Origin: Symbiodinium natans
Lineage: Eukaryota > Sar > Dinophyceae > Suessiales > Symbiodiniaceae
Direction of reading: 5' to 3'
DNA length: 64,000 nucleotides
Assembly: GCA_905221605.1 (NCBI GenBank)
Contig: CAJNDS010002146.1
Span: 833,406-897,405 of the forward strand
The notes beneath the pieces are model-generated. The model saw only the letters and a program-made list of their open reading frames with translations, searched no databases and was not told the origin of the DNA. Every line of letters starts with the position of its first letter. Position 1 is the stretch's first letter. This document shows, in pieces, positions 31,001 to 41,200 of the stretch. A program made the translations under genes and the position numbers.

Positions 31001-34000
31001 GAAGGTAAACTTGCTCGCTGCTGGTTCCAAATTTCCCGTTGATCTTGGGTGTCTGATCACGTGCGGGTAGGACATCTGTAGGATCATCTTTGTGTACGAT
31101 GATGGTTGTACCCAGCTGCACGCGATGTCTGGATTGGAACTTGACGAACTTCTCCATGTACCCATCGGGAGTAGGATCCAGATACCAGCGAACTTCATCG
31201 GGTTCTCCTTCTGGTTGGGCAGTTGGCTCAGCTCCCCGAGGATCGGAAGAACTGGCCGCGGTTCCCGGTTGGGATGCCGCGGAGCGGACATCCTCCGGTC
31301 CCCGCTGCCTCTTGGCGGATTCACCTCTTGCTTCGACAAAGGATGCGCCCGTTGCCTGTCTTGGTGATGGCGTAGACGTCGATCTGTTGGCAGGATGATC
31401 CTCTTCCACGAAAGGAGCCGGCCCTTCCGGAACGGATGGGGATGCAGGCCCTGCGGGATGTTGACGTTGAACATTCACCCAAGGCGGGTGCGAATTCAAT
31501 GCCGGAGGAAACACCGTGCCTGTTGGATCGGGCTTCAGGTACGGCGGCTGTTCACGTCCTTCGGAGTAACACTCGGCTCGCAGGTTCGTGATCTCGGACA
31601 TCCAAGACCTGTGAGTCCTGTACATGTCGTGGACCGCCCTCAAGACGTTCTGCTCGGCAGCCAGCTGGTTCCACGAGCTGTGTGAAAAGGAAGCTGGTAA
31701 CCCGAGACCGGTTGGTGGCGGGGCCATGACGACAGTTGTCGCATTCACCAACGACTCCCTGAGCTCGGCTCCGGTCGTTCTCGATGGTTCCGATGGCCAC
31801 ACCGTCCGACTGTCGTTGAGGTATTCGTGGGCTGTATGCAAGGCGACCGACAACCCTTGGAGGCTGTTGACTGCATGAGCGACCGCCGCGGACACGTTCT
31901 CCGGGGGATCGACCACGATCTCGATCAGATCCCACACATTCATCTGCGTGTGCTCGGCGACCTGATTGTGACTTCTCAAACAGTAACCCACTTGCTTCGC
32001 CATTGACCAAATCAGCTCCAGCAAATCCCAGAAGTCCTGGGTGAGAAGCATGCATGGTAGCCCTTCACGACGGTTGGGGAGGTTCTCGCGAAAGTAGGAA
32101 TTAAGCCGCATCCAGTCGTTGTACCTAGTCACATAGATCCACGGACTCTTGGTAACGACTGTTCTGCAAATGACATTCGGATCAAGATATCCGTCCATAG
32201 TGACCACCGTCAAACATGGATATTGAGGATCCAAACGCCCTTGTTCAGCATCTTGAACCAAAACGTCGACGAACATGTCAATGTTCTTGAAGAGGTCAAT
32301 CTCAATGACGTGGTCCAGAAGCTCCTGCAGCACCTGTCGAGTCGAATCAGTGCTTATCGCAGTCTTGACAACCTTGATAAACGTTGTGACATGGCTAAGG
32401 ACTGTCTTGTAGCTCTCCGCACTCCTTGCTGGCAATAGGCTTTCCACCACACCTCGAAACAGCTCCCGAACTCTGACTTCAGGAAAACCATATGGGCTGG
32501 ATGGTGCCGCAACTGCCGCCAAAAGGATAGCTGGCACTCCAAATTCCACCCACGCAGCAATGTTCGCATTCGTGGCGACCATGCCTTGCTCCAATCGTCC
32601 AGGAAGAGGTTGCCCTCTCAATGATCGCAGCGCATGACATGTCGTGCGCAAAGCAGTCATCCCATTGCCAACGGGGATGTTGATGCCCGATCTCTGGTAC
32701 GGCAGGGAGAAGAGGTCTTGAGGTCGCGACCATGGAACATGCGGAGGAATGGGCCTCTGCTGTTGTCCGTCCATGCTGGTTCTAGGACCGGCGGAGCCGA
32801 GTCCCTTCCCCAGATGCAGATCCGAGCCGGCGGAGCCGAACCCCTCACTGCACTTTGGATTAGGGTCGGAGGATCCGAACCCTATTCCTGGTGTAGGACA
32901 AACGATTATGCAAGTACCTTGGAACTCATGTTGCACCTGGCTTTTACTGCAACGCAAACTGACATGAACAAGTACACATGAAGCTGCCACATGAACACTC
33001 TGAGCAGAGCCCCTGCGGATATTGCGAGCTTCATCACGCCATGCGTTGTGCAACAGCTTTGCCATGTGTGGTGTGTAGTTTCCTGCCTTCTTGAGCGCCT
33101 GACCTCTTGGTGTGCCATGTTCATGTGTGTTATCGCACGTGACCCCTTTGAGGTTCAACATGGTTGACACATTCGTGGCGATACACCATGCTTTGAGTAA
33201 AGGAATGCCGTCTTTGTCAACAACACCCATCATGCAACCGTCAATTCGTGCAACACGCAATGAATGCTGCTTTATTAGGGCTTGAACTTCGGGCCAACTC
33301 CAATACAAACAGGTTTTCGGCAACTCAAAAGCGATTTTGGGGGAAAATACCGCCAGCTTTCGCAAAAGGCGTTTGAGAGCTTTCAGTAAGTCCCTAAATT
33401 TCTTCCGATGTTCCTTTCCCTTTTCAGTTTCACCCCCCATTTCGTTCACCTTGATCCAATTGGACCCCCCAGTGCACGGAAGAGAAGCAAACACAAGAAT
33501 CGGACATTTGGGATTGGATTTTCGGAATCGTTCCGCCTCCTTGAGGATGTTGCTTTCACATGCCTTGGTTTGGGCTTGGAGAGCTTCATGCACGCGCATG
33601 ACGTGAGCTCCCCTTGTAGCACTCGAGGATTTACCCAAGCTACTGTCCTTAGAGCAACAGAATTCAATGATCATCCTGTCCTTACCCGACGGTAACTTCT
33701 CAACAGAACTGCAGGCCTTGGGGTCCTCAACCTTGGCGTCCCGCTCAGAAAGCATTTTCAACAAGAGGCGTGACACTTTACTGGTTCTCTTTCCACACCC
33801 ATCCCCGTGAGTCTCGACAGCTTCACGTGATGCATGATGATGTTGCATGCCGCACACACCCTTCACGTTTTCAGGGGCTTTGAGTCCATGAATGAGAAAC
33901 TCAGTAGCTTCGTTGACATACACGATGTTCGGGGCCCCGCTTCCCTGTGGAACGCAGATCCTCCGACCGTGGCAGCAATCAGCAATTGTGAATCTCTCCC

Positions 34001-34007
34001 ACTTCAT
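25062..34007 (-). CDS. ORF3: giant cargo protein with MTase-like, zinc-knuckle and Tpt1/KptA-like domains
   Basis: 2981 aa from ATG at 34007; the frame is open 16 codons further, back to a TGA at 34056-34058. Seen: (1) residues about 110-300 resemble a cytosine-C5 methyltransferase core, with EFCCSKDSSLG (motif I, F116), LPCTGG (motif IV, C178), FELP (motif VI, E228), then DGCMMGVVDKDG; (2) Pro/Glu/Ser-rich linker about 840-960; (3) CxxC pairs C1434/C1437 and C1461/C1464; (4) CCHC knuckle C1817-x2-C1820-x4-H1825-x4-C1830; (5) Tpt1/KptA-like region about 2095-2385: LLRH (R2113, H2114), GGWV (W2138), IRATSGHS (R2257), YHTT (H2294), GRVHSH (R2319), NG (2369-2370); (6) zinc ribbon C2501/C2504/C2515/C2518; (7) basic tail. 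Tpt1 enzymes remove RNA 2'-phosphates using NAD. Activity is inference. Large parts are unrecognised. Confidence 0.85.
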   Translation of the reverse strand: MKWERFTIADCCHGRRICVPQGSGAPNIVYVNEATEFLIHGLKAPENVKGVCGMQHHHASREAVETHGDGCGKRTSKVSRLLLKMLSERDAKVEDPKACSSVEKLPSGKDRMIIEFCCSKDSSLGKSSSATRGAHVMRVHEALQAQTKACESNILKEAERFRKSNPKCPILVFASLPCTGGSNWIKVNEMGGETEKGKEHRKKFRDLLKALKRLLRKLAVFSPKIAFELPKTCLYWSWPEVQALIKQHSLRVARIDGCMMGVVDKDGIPLLKAWCIATNVSTMLNLKGVTCDNTHEHGTPRGQALKKAGNYTPHMAKLLHNAWRDEARNIRRGSAQSVHVAASCVLVHVSLRCSKSQVQHEFQGTCIIVCPTPGIGFGSSDPNPKCSEGFGSAGSDLHLGKGLGSAGPRTSMDGQQQRPIPPHVPWSRPQDLFSLPYQRSGINIPVGNGMTALRTTCHALRSLRGQPLPGRLEQGMVATNANIAAWVEFGVPAILLAAVAAPSSPYGFPEVRVRELFRGVVESLLPARSAESYKTVLSHVTTFIKVVKTAISTDSTRQVLQELLDHVIEIDLFKNIDMFVDVLVQDAEQGRLDPQYPCLTVVTMDGYLDPNVICRTVVTKSPWIYVTRYNDWMRLNSYFRENLPNRREGLPCMLLTQDFWDLLELIWSMAKQVGYCLRSHNQVAEHTQMNVWDLIEIVVDPPENVSAAVAHAVNSLQGLSVALHTAHEYLNDSRTVWPSEPSRTTGAELRESLVNATTVVMAPPPTGLGLPASFSHSSWNQLAAEQNVLRAVHDMYRTHRSWMSEITNLRAECYSEGREQPPYLKPDPTGTVFPPALNSHPPWVNVQRQHPAGPASPSVPEGPAPFVEEDHPANRSTSTPSPRQATGASFVEARGESAKRQRGPEDVRSAASQPGTAASSSDPRGAEPTAQPEGEPDEVRWYLDPTPDGYMEKFVKFQSRHRVQLGTTIIVHKDDPTDVLPARDQTPKINGKFGTSSEQVYLRRVTTHLAKLYGMSQSNRAGAFHMATFMKKGDVEWLRLYKVLYEKVFLCTIRQLPTPGTMFAAVMQSTATGELGIFHFNSSPEQRALLTAGLRKFSASIRQASTPDVTAVRSSKTIILADFEVWTKTKNRLTYTMASKLQEKGWYDAHSYCQTVDESLDPLLPEGFQVVATKARDAVREWRGPGQSIDVTAHVYLSFRAINDLLVWEHGNATPENMRKWFVDPIMDLSDLLQRAVIVTLNDDPRFIGKDVGAAMPWAAIDWIAVELRARGCIVFTSSLLWARIAVTLHKGSDNFRINPEEMHLAVAAFDKHLLQEKIITLCMAPPESMGDCEPHLDSVNMETADAKAVFAPSSSDDVRTASANDDTQERHQRVVERASELEGIRGGVDMTWVDADIAMVSPEPFYDGETYWIDIEGLISKHPTAPSGQFHVCQACVDEFNKLKNSFQGEFGPIQSPAYCPFCSLKAMWDKDYGVNKWEEVRKSERHAAGCAIFAQKHDFVYQDGSPVIPKEDLKSYIFACSKVAYTNYGKIVSSSAGLRLNTKHASEYTRWAKGRRLSWDFGYTVDGMACLLPLYDAGNAAYAGFLHSIFDQDEVKGMYNGNADPAAELMGDTLEVALGILTIACRYPSAFEAWGSYEDHLACLRGIERSFYRFAAAEAVRITAVENRKRRPPRANDAETIQQIMEYENTLLQGEWHAVLVDRVLPIEEPVLGTLSPEDQRPEEFSAAPVRSAEPRGGEPEGEDQAHEGEALGSSGVEPEGQEDDDMGVPEASSIPTMQEPNETELGEISRPCEGYVRALNALRITAGMQPPSMCLACGNYGHNTRNCEANGGYNALVVNEAFSIIGKSLAKMHKSSSTPPTEIFQRWAEKNLRDAARAPQVPGTASDTPGGDGESVEPGAAASSEDSRGPLPRRRQASISVEDPTVVVIEVDEEPEETATRTLRPKRRPQPRPDLPEPKAAPAPRRWIANNAGNARSFVEIRYHEPKSCLDIIKSIEDVSWVGGQSIYEIGLQSQDATRRLIEQEVGGDVATHPLRSDIDEYPSSNVGYVNIGKLVIGGDLRLLPIKGARFAHRHFSALVPATSSNDNHRNRDYHRRIKSLGYDVQRLLRHRLANRETNYMHNQLPTIPCDTGGWVMLKDFIHLENFWQSGRYYARSSARDDNSEYQRRIQMLIDYAYYEYRTNGRIRLQFLGIKIVAPKPGQRASDTPWDGTPGVGATQRAQLEELGGHRLTHDITSGTLRRCDNWVQPWAIRATSGHSSNSNSLVRVNDDRVACHLTTSLVNQIGGGYHTTAPELLANIVAKGLLPGGGASGGRVHSHFGTFPPWDPRNQTVRTRIPGRPRSPIAVLYVPAYELMRYNAVITINGMFLVQRQIPFEAVKHVWICMPSQGRYFEFSEVFKVYSKELSKEMVEGYGDARINPDRDPPKPSVEDLVSTMEGTDAGPHEGERREILQAIEQAGDTVPGNIIKRAFQFLSRTFRRVTTHTTTSDPLILRVCPCCGRHTPASFAICLTCGRVFLSMGRIQHVRANPEPERIDPEVVRQALNQAAAVVNNEVVEIEVEDEPPSEPVQEDALPLRGVQNPAGDVEANSPRESVAEPEAEEIPDEIRDMYRDVEMEAPNQEEVEMDAQNQRAFVLVGDREGDSLDDRNERKARLALECNVNIDTDYAACVDHNFRLYCHLDAFFAYVLVHKWNLFEKIIMTPYKKMKDQFASGMRHDASGTWPIVPIDEDTALPRDLMEDEVRQYASSVENQQFMIERYYANKFVFYVMRGAIQLGYNKESFNLPMIPDEGEDPKAFAEAGQRVHMFMAKIIYQVLNVRLYSYTKPNAEIPYHAAFKYINPIQLLSLMDSQKVSVNNLLVMRDSGCALPNQYSKKLDRWLSDQKKDMSILKLKPTQYLENPKASALYIAYDPSASAPSVTSSGGSRHPEADETDMPARAKARMSQPKPKTSHPGTPQAAPKDPRGHSRKGSGKKG

Positions 34008-34015
34008 GCAATCAA

Positions 34016-35233
34016 CTATGTTTTGTACTGTGCCGACTTTCGAAACTTCGGCTTGTCAGGAACCTCGACGATAGTAGTCGCCCCTTTCTTCCGGGCCTCA
34101 AAGACTAAATCAATGACCTCCCCCCAGGGGTAATCTACGACGCCTCGGTCCTCATAAAAGCGTTCTCTAGGATCAACATCAAGCCAAGAAGCTCGATTCA
34201 GCGCCCCTGCTCCTATGAACAGAACGTTCCGAAGATCCTTGAACGACCATTTAATGATGTCTTTGCAGTACTGGTAGGCGCCGCGTGCATCCGCTTCCGG
34301 CACGCAGATGACGTTGACGTCCGGCGGTGCATACGTCTGCCACCAGTTATCCTCTTCCAGACCTACGAGCAACCACACGCGAGGGCTACTGTTTTCGACA
34401 TCCGAAGCTTTGATCGTCATGGAAAACCCTATAGCCCCGCTGAGCGAGTCACTCCGTGCCTTAAACATCTCTTTCCCGTGCTTGTCTTGGAAAGCGACTT
34501 CATGATTACCAGTCCCAGCACGAGTCACCTCGATGAATTCGGGCACGAATGTAGATTGAGGAAAATCTGCTTCTTTTGCGGCGCGCGCAACAGCGACGAC
34601 GGTAGATTCGAGCGCAGGAATTTCGTTGATATCACCCCCCATGCCTTCAGACCCAGCGCGAAAAACACCCCCATACCCCCCATGGGCGGCGCGGACCACT
34701 AAGTCGCACACTTGCCTACAGAGCGCGGGCGAATCGCGAACGCGACAGCGCGAACAGTCGGGCAGCGAGGACGCAGACACGGCAGGCGACGCGGTGCGGT
34801 GCACACGCGTCGTCGCCGCCGAGCCCCGTTGGAAGTGATATTGAAACACAGCGCGCTCGACATACCGATCGAATTTCTGAGGTTCCGACGGGATAGGGAC
34901 CTCATCCTCGATACGATGCCATTGCCCTTCACGCAGAATCCACGTGGACCGCAAATACTTCCCCGGTCGCAAAGCACTGGGGACGCCGCGGAGCATGCGC
35001 GGGAACTTCACCACCAAGATCGGATCAGTACTGTCCGTTTCCTGGACACCCTCCTTACTGGACAAACCGGCCCTATACAGCTCCTGGGGCAAGATAGGTG
35101 TTTGCGTGTAAGGAAAACATGGAACCTCGTTCTTAAACGAGTAGTGCTGATGACCTTTCTCATCAGCCGATTGTTGGTGTGTAGCCTTCATCATGTCCAT
35201 GACCTCAACGCTCGAAAGCATCGTGGGAGGCAT
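34016..35233 (-). CDS. ORF2: uncharacterised 405-aa retrotransposon protein
   Basis: The first ATG is at 35233; the frame opens after a stop at 35279-35281, so it overlaps the end of ORF1 by 43 nt from the ATG and by up to 88 nt as open frame. It lies in the -1 frame relative to ORF1 and ends 8 nt before the ORF3 ATG. The N-terminal part is basic and low in structure. Residues about 185-400 look like an alpha/beta fold: strands SPRVWLLVGLEE, DVNVICVPEA and RNVLFIGAGA alternate with helices, ending GATTIVEVPDKPKFRK. No catalytic motif is recognised. Translation could be by reinitiation, frameshifting or trans-splicing into separate mRNAs. A Rossmann-like or SGNH-like fold is only a guess. Confidence 0.75.
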   Translation of the reverse strand: MPPTMLSSVEVMDMMKATHQQSADEKGHQHYSFKNEVPCFPYTQTPILPQELYRAGLSSKEGVQETDSTDPILVVKFPRMLRGVPSALRPGKYLRSTWILREGQWHRIEDEVPIPSEPQKFDRYVERAVFQYHFQRGSAATTRVHRTASPAVSASSLPDCSRCRVRDSPALCRQVCDLVVRAAHGGYGGVFRAGSEGMGGDINEIPALESTVVAVARAAKEADFPQSTFVPEFIEVTRAGTGNHEVAFQDKHGKEMFKARSDSLSGAIGFSMTIKASDVENSSPRVWLLVGLEEDNWWQTYAPPDVNVICVPEADARGAYQYCKDIIKWSFKDLRNVLFIGAGALNRASWLDVDPRERFYEDRGVVDYPWGEVIDLVFEARKKGATTIVEVPDKPKFRKSAQYKT

Positions 35234-38200
35234 GATGTTATAATTAGCTGACACGCGTGAGCCCAGGAGACGTGGTCTTTAAAGGCCTTCGTATGGATAT
35301 CGGCCGCCATTTTGGCGGTGACCTCGTAAGCCAGAGACACGTACCCCTCCTGGAACACCTCGTGCATCCACGCAACGCAGATCCCGTGTGAGCGTTCCAA
35401 ATGGCGCATCGTCGGGTTCTTGCCTGTGCGGACCACGCCGATCATCGTTTGATTGTCATCGTAGAACACGAAAGTAGGATCTTTGCCCCCAATCAAACGC
35501 CACAATGTGATGGCCGGAATGCCAATACGCGACATCGCATAGTCCGCAGCCACAATTTCCGCTTCGGGAGTAGAGTGGCTGGCGCAACCCTGTCGCTTAC
35601 TGACACCTGCCAACGGGAACCGTGTGTGCGGTCCCTGAATATGCATGTGAGCCCCCGAAGTAGAACGCAAACTCTCGCCACAACCAGCGTAATCCGCATC
35701 CGCATACAACCCTATGGAAGTAGCATCCATGGAATCGCCGACCCATCCGATCATCTTATGACCTTTGGACTGATGGACGTAGCACATCAAATGATGCAGA
35801 GCCGCATCCTCTTTCTTGGACCACTTTGTAATGCGTCGCGCAAGATTGTTTATGCTTCGCAGCAAATCAAACCTGCAAATTCTTGCAGCATAGAGCAACT
35901 TCATGAGGATGCTCGCCGCATGCGGGGCAAGAGTACCCCTGTCTGCCTCATCGAGTTCCGTTTCCTGTGGGCCCTTAGGAATCGGTGGTGGAGGTAGAAG
36001 CCGTCCGCCCTTATCGACAGGCATTGTATGTCCACACCATTGACACCGATGGTTTGCAGCACCTGGATGACACGGTGCCCTAGCCGGGTGGTTTTTGGTT
36101 TCTTCAACTGGACTGGGAGATGGTACCTTCTTGAATTTGTCCACAGGAAATCCCGTGGTTTCACAGTACTTTTGCACTGTCATTTCGAGATAGGTTTCCA
36201 TGTCATAAGTGACAGTTCGCACCATGGTGTTGTCGTGAAGTTTAGCCTCTCCCTTTGAGATTCGACATCCCAAATACAAACCAAGCGGAGTTTCCTCCTC
36301 AAGACGAAGTTCCTTGCGAAGCATGTTCCACCCCTTCGGGAGGTTCTCCGCCGGACCGGCGAGCTTCAGGTCGTCGACATAGATGACCAATAGGAGCTTC
36401 ATTCCTGCATGGAAGTAAAGAGACGGCCATTCCTCACCAACTGGTGCAAAACCCATCTTCTGGACTGCGGTGTGACAATGTTGTTCCCACATTGTACCAG
36501 CGTCCGGATGCCCATAGAGTGCTTTCACGAGCCTGCAGACTGGTCTGCGAAATTTCCTCCGGTTCACCGAAGGATGCCAAGCCTCGTCTGGAAGTTCAAC
36601 CCAGCACGGAGTCCCCGTCAACTTAGCCTGAATGTAGGCCTGGATAGCATCCGCCATCTGAACGTCGTTCCCGGGTAGGCACCCGTAGAAGTCGGCCCAA
36701 CGAGACGCATCAAAGGTTGCCGGAGAGTTTCCGAGGTCCTGGAACAGCGCCGCCTCCATATTCTGATCTTTGACTTGATCTCCAAGCAGCACACCTCTTC
36801 CTTTGAACTTCCTTGCAGGGTCCCCTTCTTTGAGTTGATAGTTCTTCTCATAGATGAGACCATGCACTCTTGCCATGTGCACCTTCGCGTTGGACTTCTT
36901 GGCTTCTCTGACCACGTCGTCATACTCCCGCACTTGGCTAAAGTCGAAGACTTCCTGATCCCACAAGCCTTTCCATTCTTTCATGAACGCCTCCATGGCT
37001 TTGGGATTCTCGTACATCTCCTTGCGGTTGACTGGACGTGTAACCATGGCGTTGAAGCACGGCGCTGCACATGCGAGCTTCTCTCTGTGTTTCTCTTTGG
37101 TTGATGACACACATGGCATGCGAGGAGCTCTCAATCCGAACTCTGCCAATTCACTTGGAAGAGCAGGCAGCACATCGTCCAGAAACATTTCTGTGGCAAT
37201 CTGCGTCACCTGTTCCTCGCACCATGTCCATCCAGTAGTCGTTCCCGCCCTGAAGTCCAAATCGATCTTCTCCGCAGGCACGACCTTGGGAAGTAGTGCC
37301 TCCAACGATGCAACGAGTGCGTCTTTATGCTCTTTGCCTTTCTTCTTCTCCTTGGCCTCCTTCTTGCGAGCCTTCTTGGCCTCCTTCTCTTCGACCTTCT
37401 TTATCTTCTTAAGTTCGATCTTCCTTCCTTCGCTTCCGAGCTTGCGCCATTCTTCAGGAGTGAACTTGCCCTTCGGACGTGTGGAGGGTAGCAATCGTCT
37501 ACCATCACTCCCAATCTTGAACGGAGCCCCCCGCTTGTCGATCTTGCAAGGTTCGCCGTCGTCATTGATGTAGACACGACCGTCGCCGGGAGTACCGAAC
37601 TTCCAGAACTCGGGTTCCGGTCCGATGAGTCCAGCTTCCTTGAGCTTTGCGATGATGAATGCAGGGTCGGTCTCGTCAATGTCCGGAATGGAACGCCCAG
37701 TTGGACCGCGTGATGACGATGCAGGTTCCCCTTTGCCGTCCGGAGGTTCCGAAACGGTTTTGGGGGGAGTACCACGCTTAGTTTCCCTTTTGCTGCTCGG
37801 AGGATCCGAAGCAACATCCGGTACTCCTTCGCTCTGTGGTACACTTCCTGCACTGTCGAGAATGGAGTCGCCAATCAATCTGAGGGCTTTGGCATCTTCA
37901 GACTCCAATGCTGGTCCGTCGCGAGGTTCACCGGGTTGATCATCTGGAAATTCTGAAAGATCAGGCACAATGTCATCGTTCTCCATGACATAGTCGAGCA
38001 TTTCCTTCTCCATGGCTTTGACGCGTTCTTGGCGATCAGGTAGGTCACCACCATCATCGCCATTGTCGTCATCATCGTCGTCGTCACCTTCTCCTGGTGG
38101 CTTGTCCTTGATTTCTTTTCCTCCGAGATCCTTTCCTTCTTTCAGTCCTTCAAGTGTTCCGTTCATTCTCTCGTACTCGAGCTTGAGCGGAAAGGCAATT

Positions 38201-41200
38201 TCATCCGGCATGATGACCCGTTCGGTGATGTAGGGAATTTGAAGCTTGCGAGGCACTTTCGCATCATGCGCAAAGTTGGCATTCGCGAACTCCTTCATGT
38301 CCCACACACGATACTTTCGTGACCATGTTTGCCCCGCATTAAGGACATATCCTGCGAAAATGCCGGGTATTCCCTTCGGGTCAAACTTTCCACCATATGT
38401 TGGTTCGCGGGTCTCGGTCGGTTTGAAGAAAACCTTTGCTCCAAACGGAATCAACTTTCCCGGGAATTCTTTCCCAGACATTCTCTGCCACGCCGACTCA
38501 CCATCCACATCCTCGGCGTTGAGATTGTGAGTGACGCAATTCAAGGCATAGGGCCAATAGTTCGCAGGTAGCCCTGCATGCAGCAACGACGTGGCTGTAG
38601 CAGTGATGACGAACTGGTTGGTCCTTTCCGCCAGAGAGTTGTTCATAGGACGTCCTGGCAACGAGTGATCCAATGGAATTTTGAGCTTGTTCATCGCCGC
38701 AATGAACTCATCTGCGCAGTCACTATATGCCAGCCTCACTTTCTTCTTTCCCATGAATCTCTTCATACATCGTACAACTTCTCCTTCTTCTCTGGAGATT
38801 GTGGGATATGCTGCAACCACCTTCGTGGCCACGTCGCGGAATACCAGGATTTCACGGAGCTCGTCGTCAAGACCCACCCCCTTATCCGTGGCTTTTCCCA
38901 TATCCACAAAGTCGAACGTCACCAAGTCACCCCACTCATTGACTTCTCGTTTGAATGCTCCCTTTTGGGTTCTGAAATGCTTCATCTTTGCTCTCACGCA
39001 TGCATCACAATAGGGATTTCGGAATCGATGGGTACAAAGATGAGCCAAGGTGTTCGCTTCGGCCTTCAAGGTGCCGACCTTCGCCCTTCTATCTGGACCA
39101 GATTCGTCACCTTCCACGTCGATCTCCTGCGCGTCGCCCTCAGCCTCAACTGGAAGTTCGGCTTGTGGTTCATCTTCACGAGCTTCATCGCCTTCGACTA
39201 CTTCGCCGTCTTCTTCTTCGTCAGCTTCGGAAGCTACGTCGGGGATCTCCTCGCCGATGTCGTCAAGACCTGGTACCGCAACATACGTCGAATCGTCGTC
39301 GGTATCATCGTCCACCTTGTCCTTGTACTTCTGCACCAAGCGGAACATTTCCATCGCTTCGGGTTCCTCATGGGCTTTGGCTCCTTTGCTTCCCACTCTG
39401 ACATAGGGGATGTCTCCTTGCACGAAGAATTGTATCCTCTCGCCAGCATCGTTCACCATAAATGGTGGACGTCCCGCGGGCCACACAAAGGAATAGCCGT
39501 GAAGCATGCATCTCTTCCCAACTGACAGCACAGAAGGTGTATTCTCCAATACATGTGCTTTGATGGGCTCCTTGAAGGATTTCGTCAAGAATTCCGCCGT
39601 CTGGTTGGTCATAGTGACACCATTCGCCGTCTGGAACGATGTAGATTCGCAATCCATTGCAGTGTCGATGCCGTGCTTGGCGACCTTTTCTAGAGAGATA
39701 AGGTCATGTCCGCATCCTGTGTCCATGATGAATTTCAGCTTCCTGCGAATAAATTCTGGTTGGACCATACACATGTTCGGGTTCTTCATCAGTTCCTTAC
39801 GACTCTCATCAACGCTCAAGGCTCTTTCATGAAACTTCCCCTTCTTGTTGTCGAACTTGAACATAATCACCTTCTCGGTTCCTGGAATCCTAACTGGTAT
39901 GCATCCTCCATCTTTGCCCAGACACATATCTTCCATCAGTCGAGCCCTAGCTCTTGCTTTGTGCTTCTCGTACTCGACCTCCGAGATGTGGTTCTCGTGC
40001 TTCAGGTTCGCTTCTGTAAAAAGTCGCGGGGCGAATCCTCTATCTTTGTGTGATCGCCTCGGCTTCGATGACGCGAACTTCGTTCCCCGTTCGAAGGAAA
40101 CCTTGAGGTCCTTGACGTCTCTGTGATAGGATCCGATCTCATCGTCGGTGGAGCAATCTGACGCCGCGTCGCCATCAATTGACTCGTCGTCAGAATCACC
40201 GTCACCATCACCCAGGGATCGAAGAACAGGTACTGCAGGCAGACCTCGAATCGCAATCGCGGGTGCGGCAGGTTCAGGCTTCTTCTTCTTGTCCTTCGCC
40301 TTCGCCTTTGCTTTTGCCTTCGCATTCGCGTCGGTTTCCCCGGTTGCGGGCGCTGCCTTAGCCGGGTCATGCTTGAAAGGGCAATTCTCTCGGCTGCAGG
40401 ATCCGTTCTTGCTCCACTGGAAGCAAGGTCGTTCCGATGGTTTTGATGACGGGCTTCGTGCTCTCTGATTCTTATCATCTCGTGAAGACGGTCGTCCTCT
40501 GTCCGTATCTTTGTGACTCCATTTGCAATTCTTTCCTGCATTGCATCCTCCTCCGAAGTGAAATTTGCAACGAATCTTCGCCTTTTCCTTGTCGGTCAGC
40601 GATCGTGATGATGAAGGAGATCGGGATCGTTCTTTGCCTTTACCTTTCCCCTTCTTCTTGTCCTTTTCGTGTGCCTTTGCTTTACTCTTTGGGAGTACAG
40701 GCGCAGCATCCGCAGCTTCTTTGTCCTTGCCTCTCTCATTCGTCTTCTTCTTCTTGTCCTTGTCTGGCGCGGATGAGGGAGGCCCTTTGGGATCGGGCCT
40801 AGCTGGTGCAGCAAGCAGGTCCTTCCCAGCAACCATCTGGTTCAGACCATGTTGTGTCTCGTTGAGGTTCTTCTTCTCTCTTCTCCTCTGCACTGCCCGG
40901 TCCATGATCCTCAGCAGCATATCATGTGATCTCTCTGGATCGTCATAGCTCTTGATGTCATAGTAAAGCTTGAGCTCCATGTTCATCTCGGAGGATCCTG
41001 ATATCTTCTGGTACAAGATGTCGCGGAGGGCATTCGTGGAAGGTACATCTTCAGGTCGAATCCGAGAGATGATCTCTAGCCACGTTGCTTTGAATGCGGC
41101 AATCTTGTTGTCCCCAGGATACTGCAGTTTGGTCAGGTAATCGATCGTGTAAACCATGTCAAGGCGATCCCGTGTGCGGAAGCTTTCCATCATCATAGCA

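Noticed and set aside
34016-34055. Programmed -1 slippery site at the ORF2/ORF3 joint
   Set aside because: TACAAAACA looks slippery, but in the ORF2 frame it does not form an X XXY YYZ heptamer.
35234-35254. Longer ORF2 start at 35254
   Set aside because: That codon is GTG. The first ATG in frame is at 35233, and eukaryotic initiation at GTG would need separate evidence.
38578-39525. 315-codon plus-strand ORF and many 100-200-codon plus-strand ORFs within 24996-43630
   Set aside because: They lie antisense to ORFs 1-3, which have clear domains and full-length open frames. No domain is recognisable in the antisense products.
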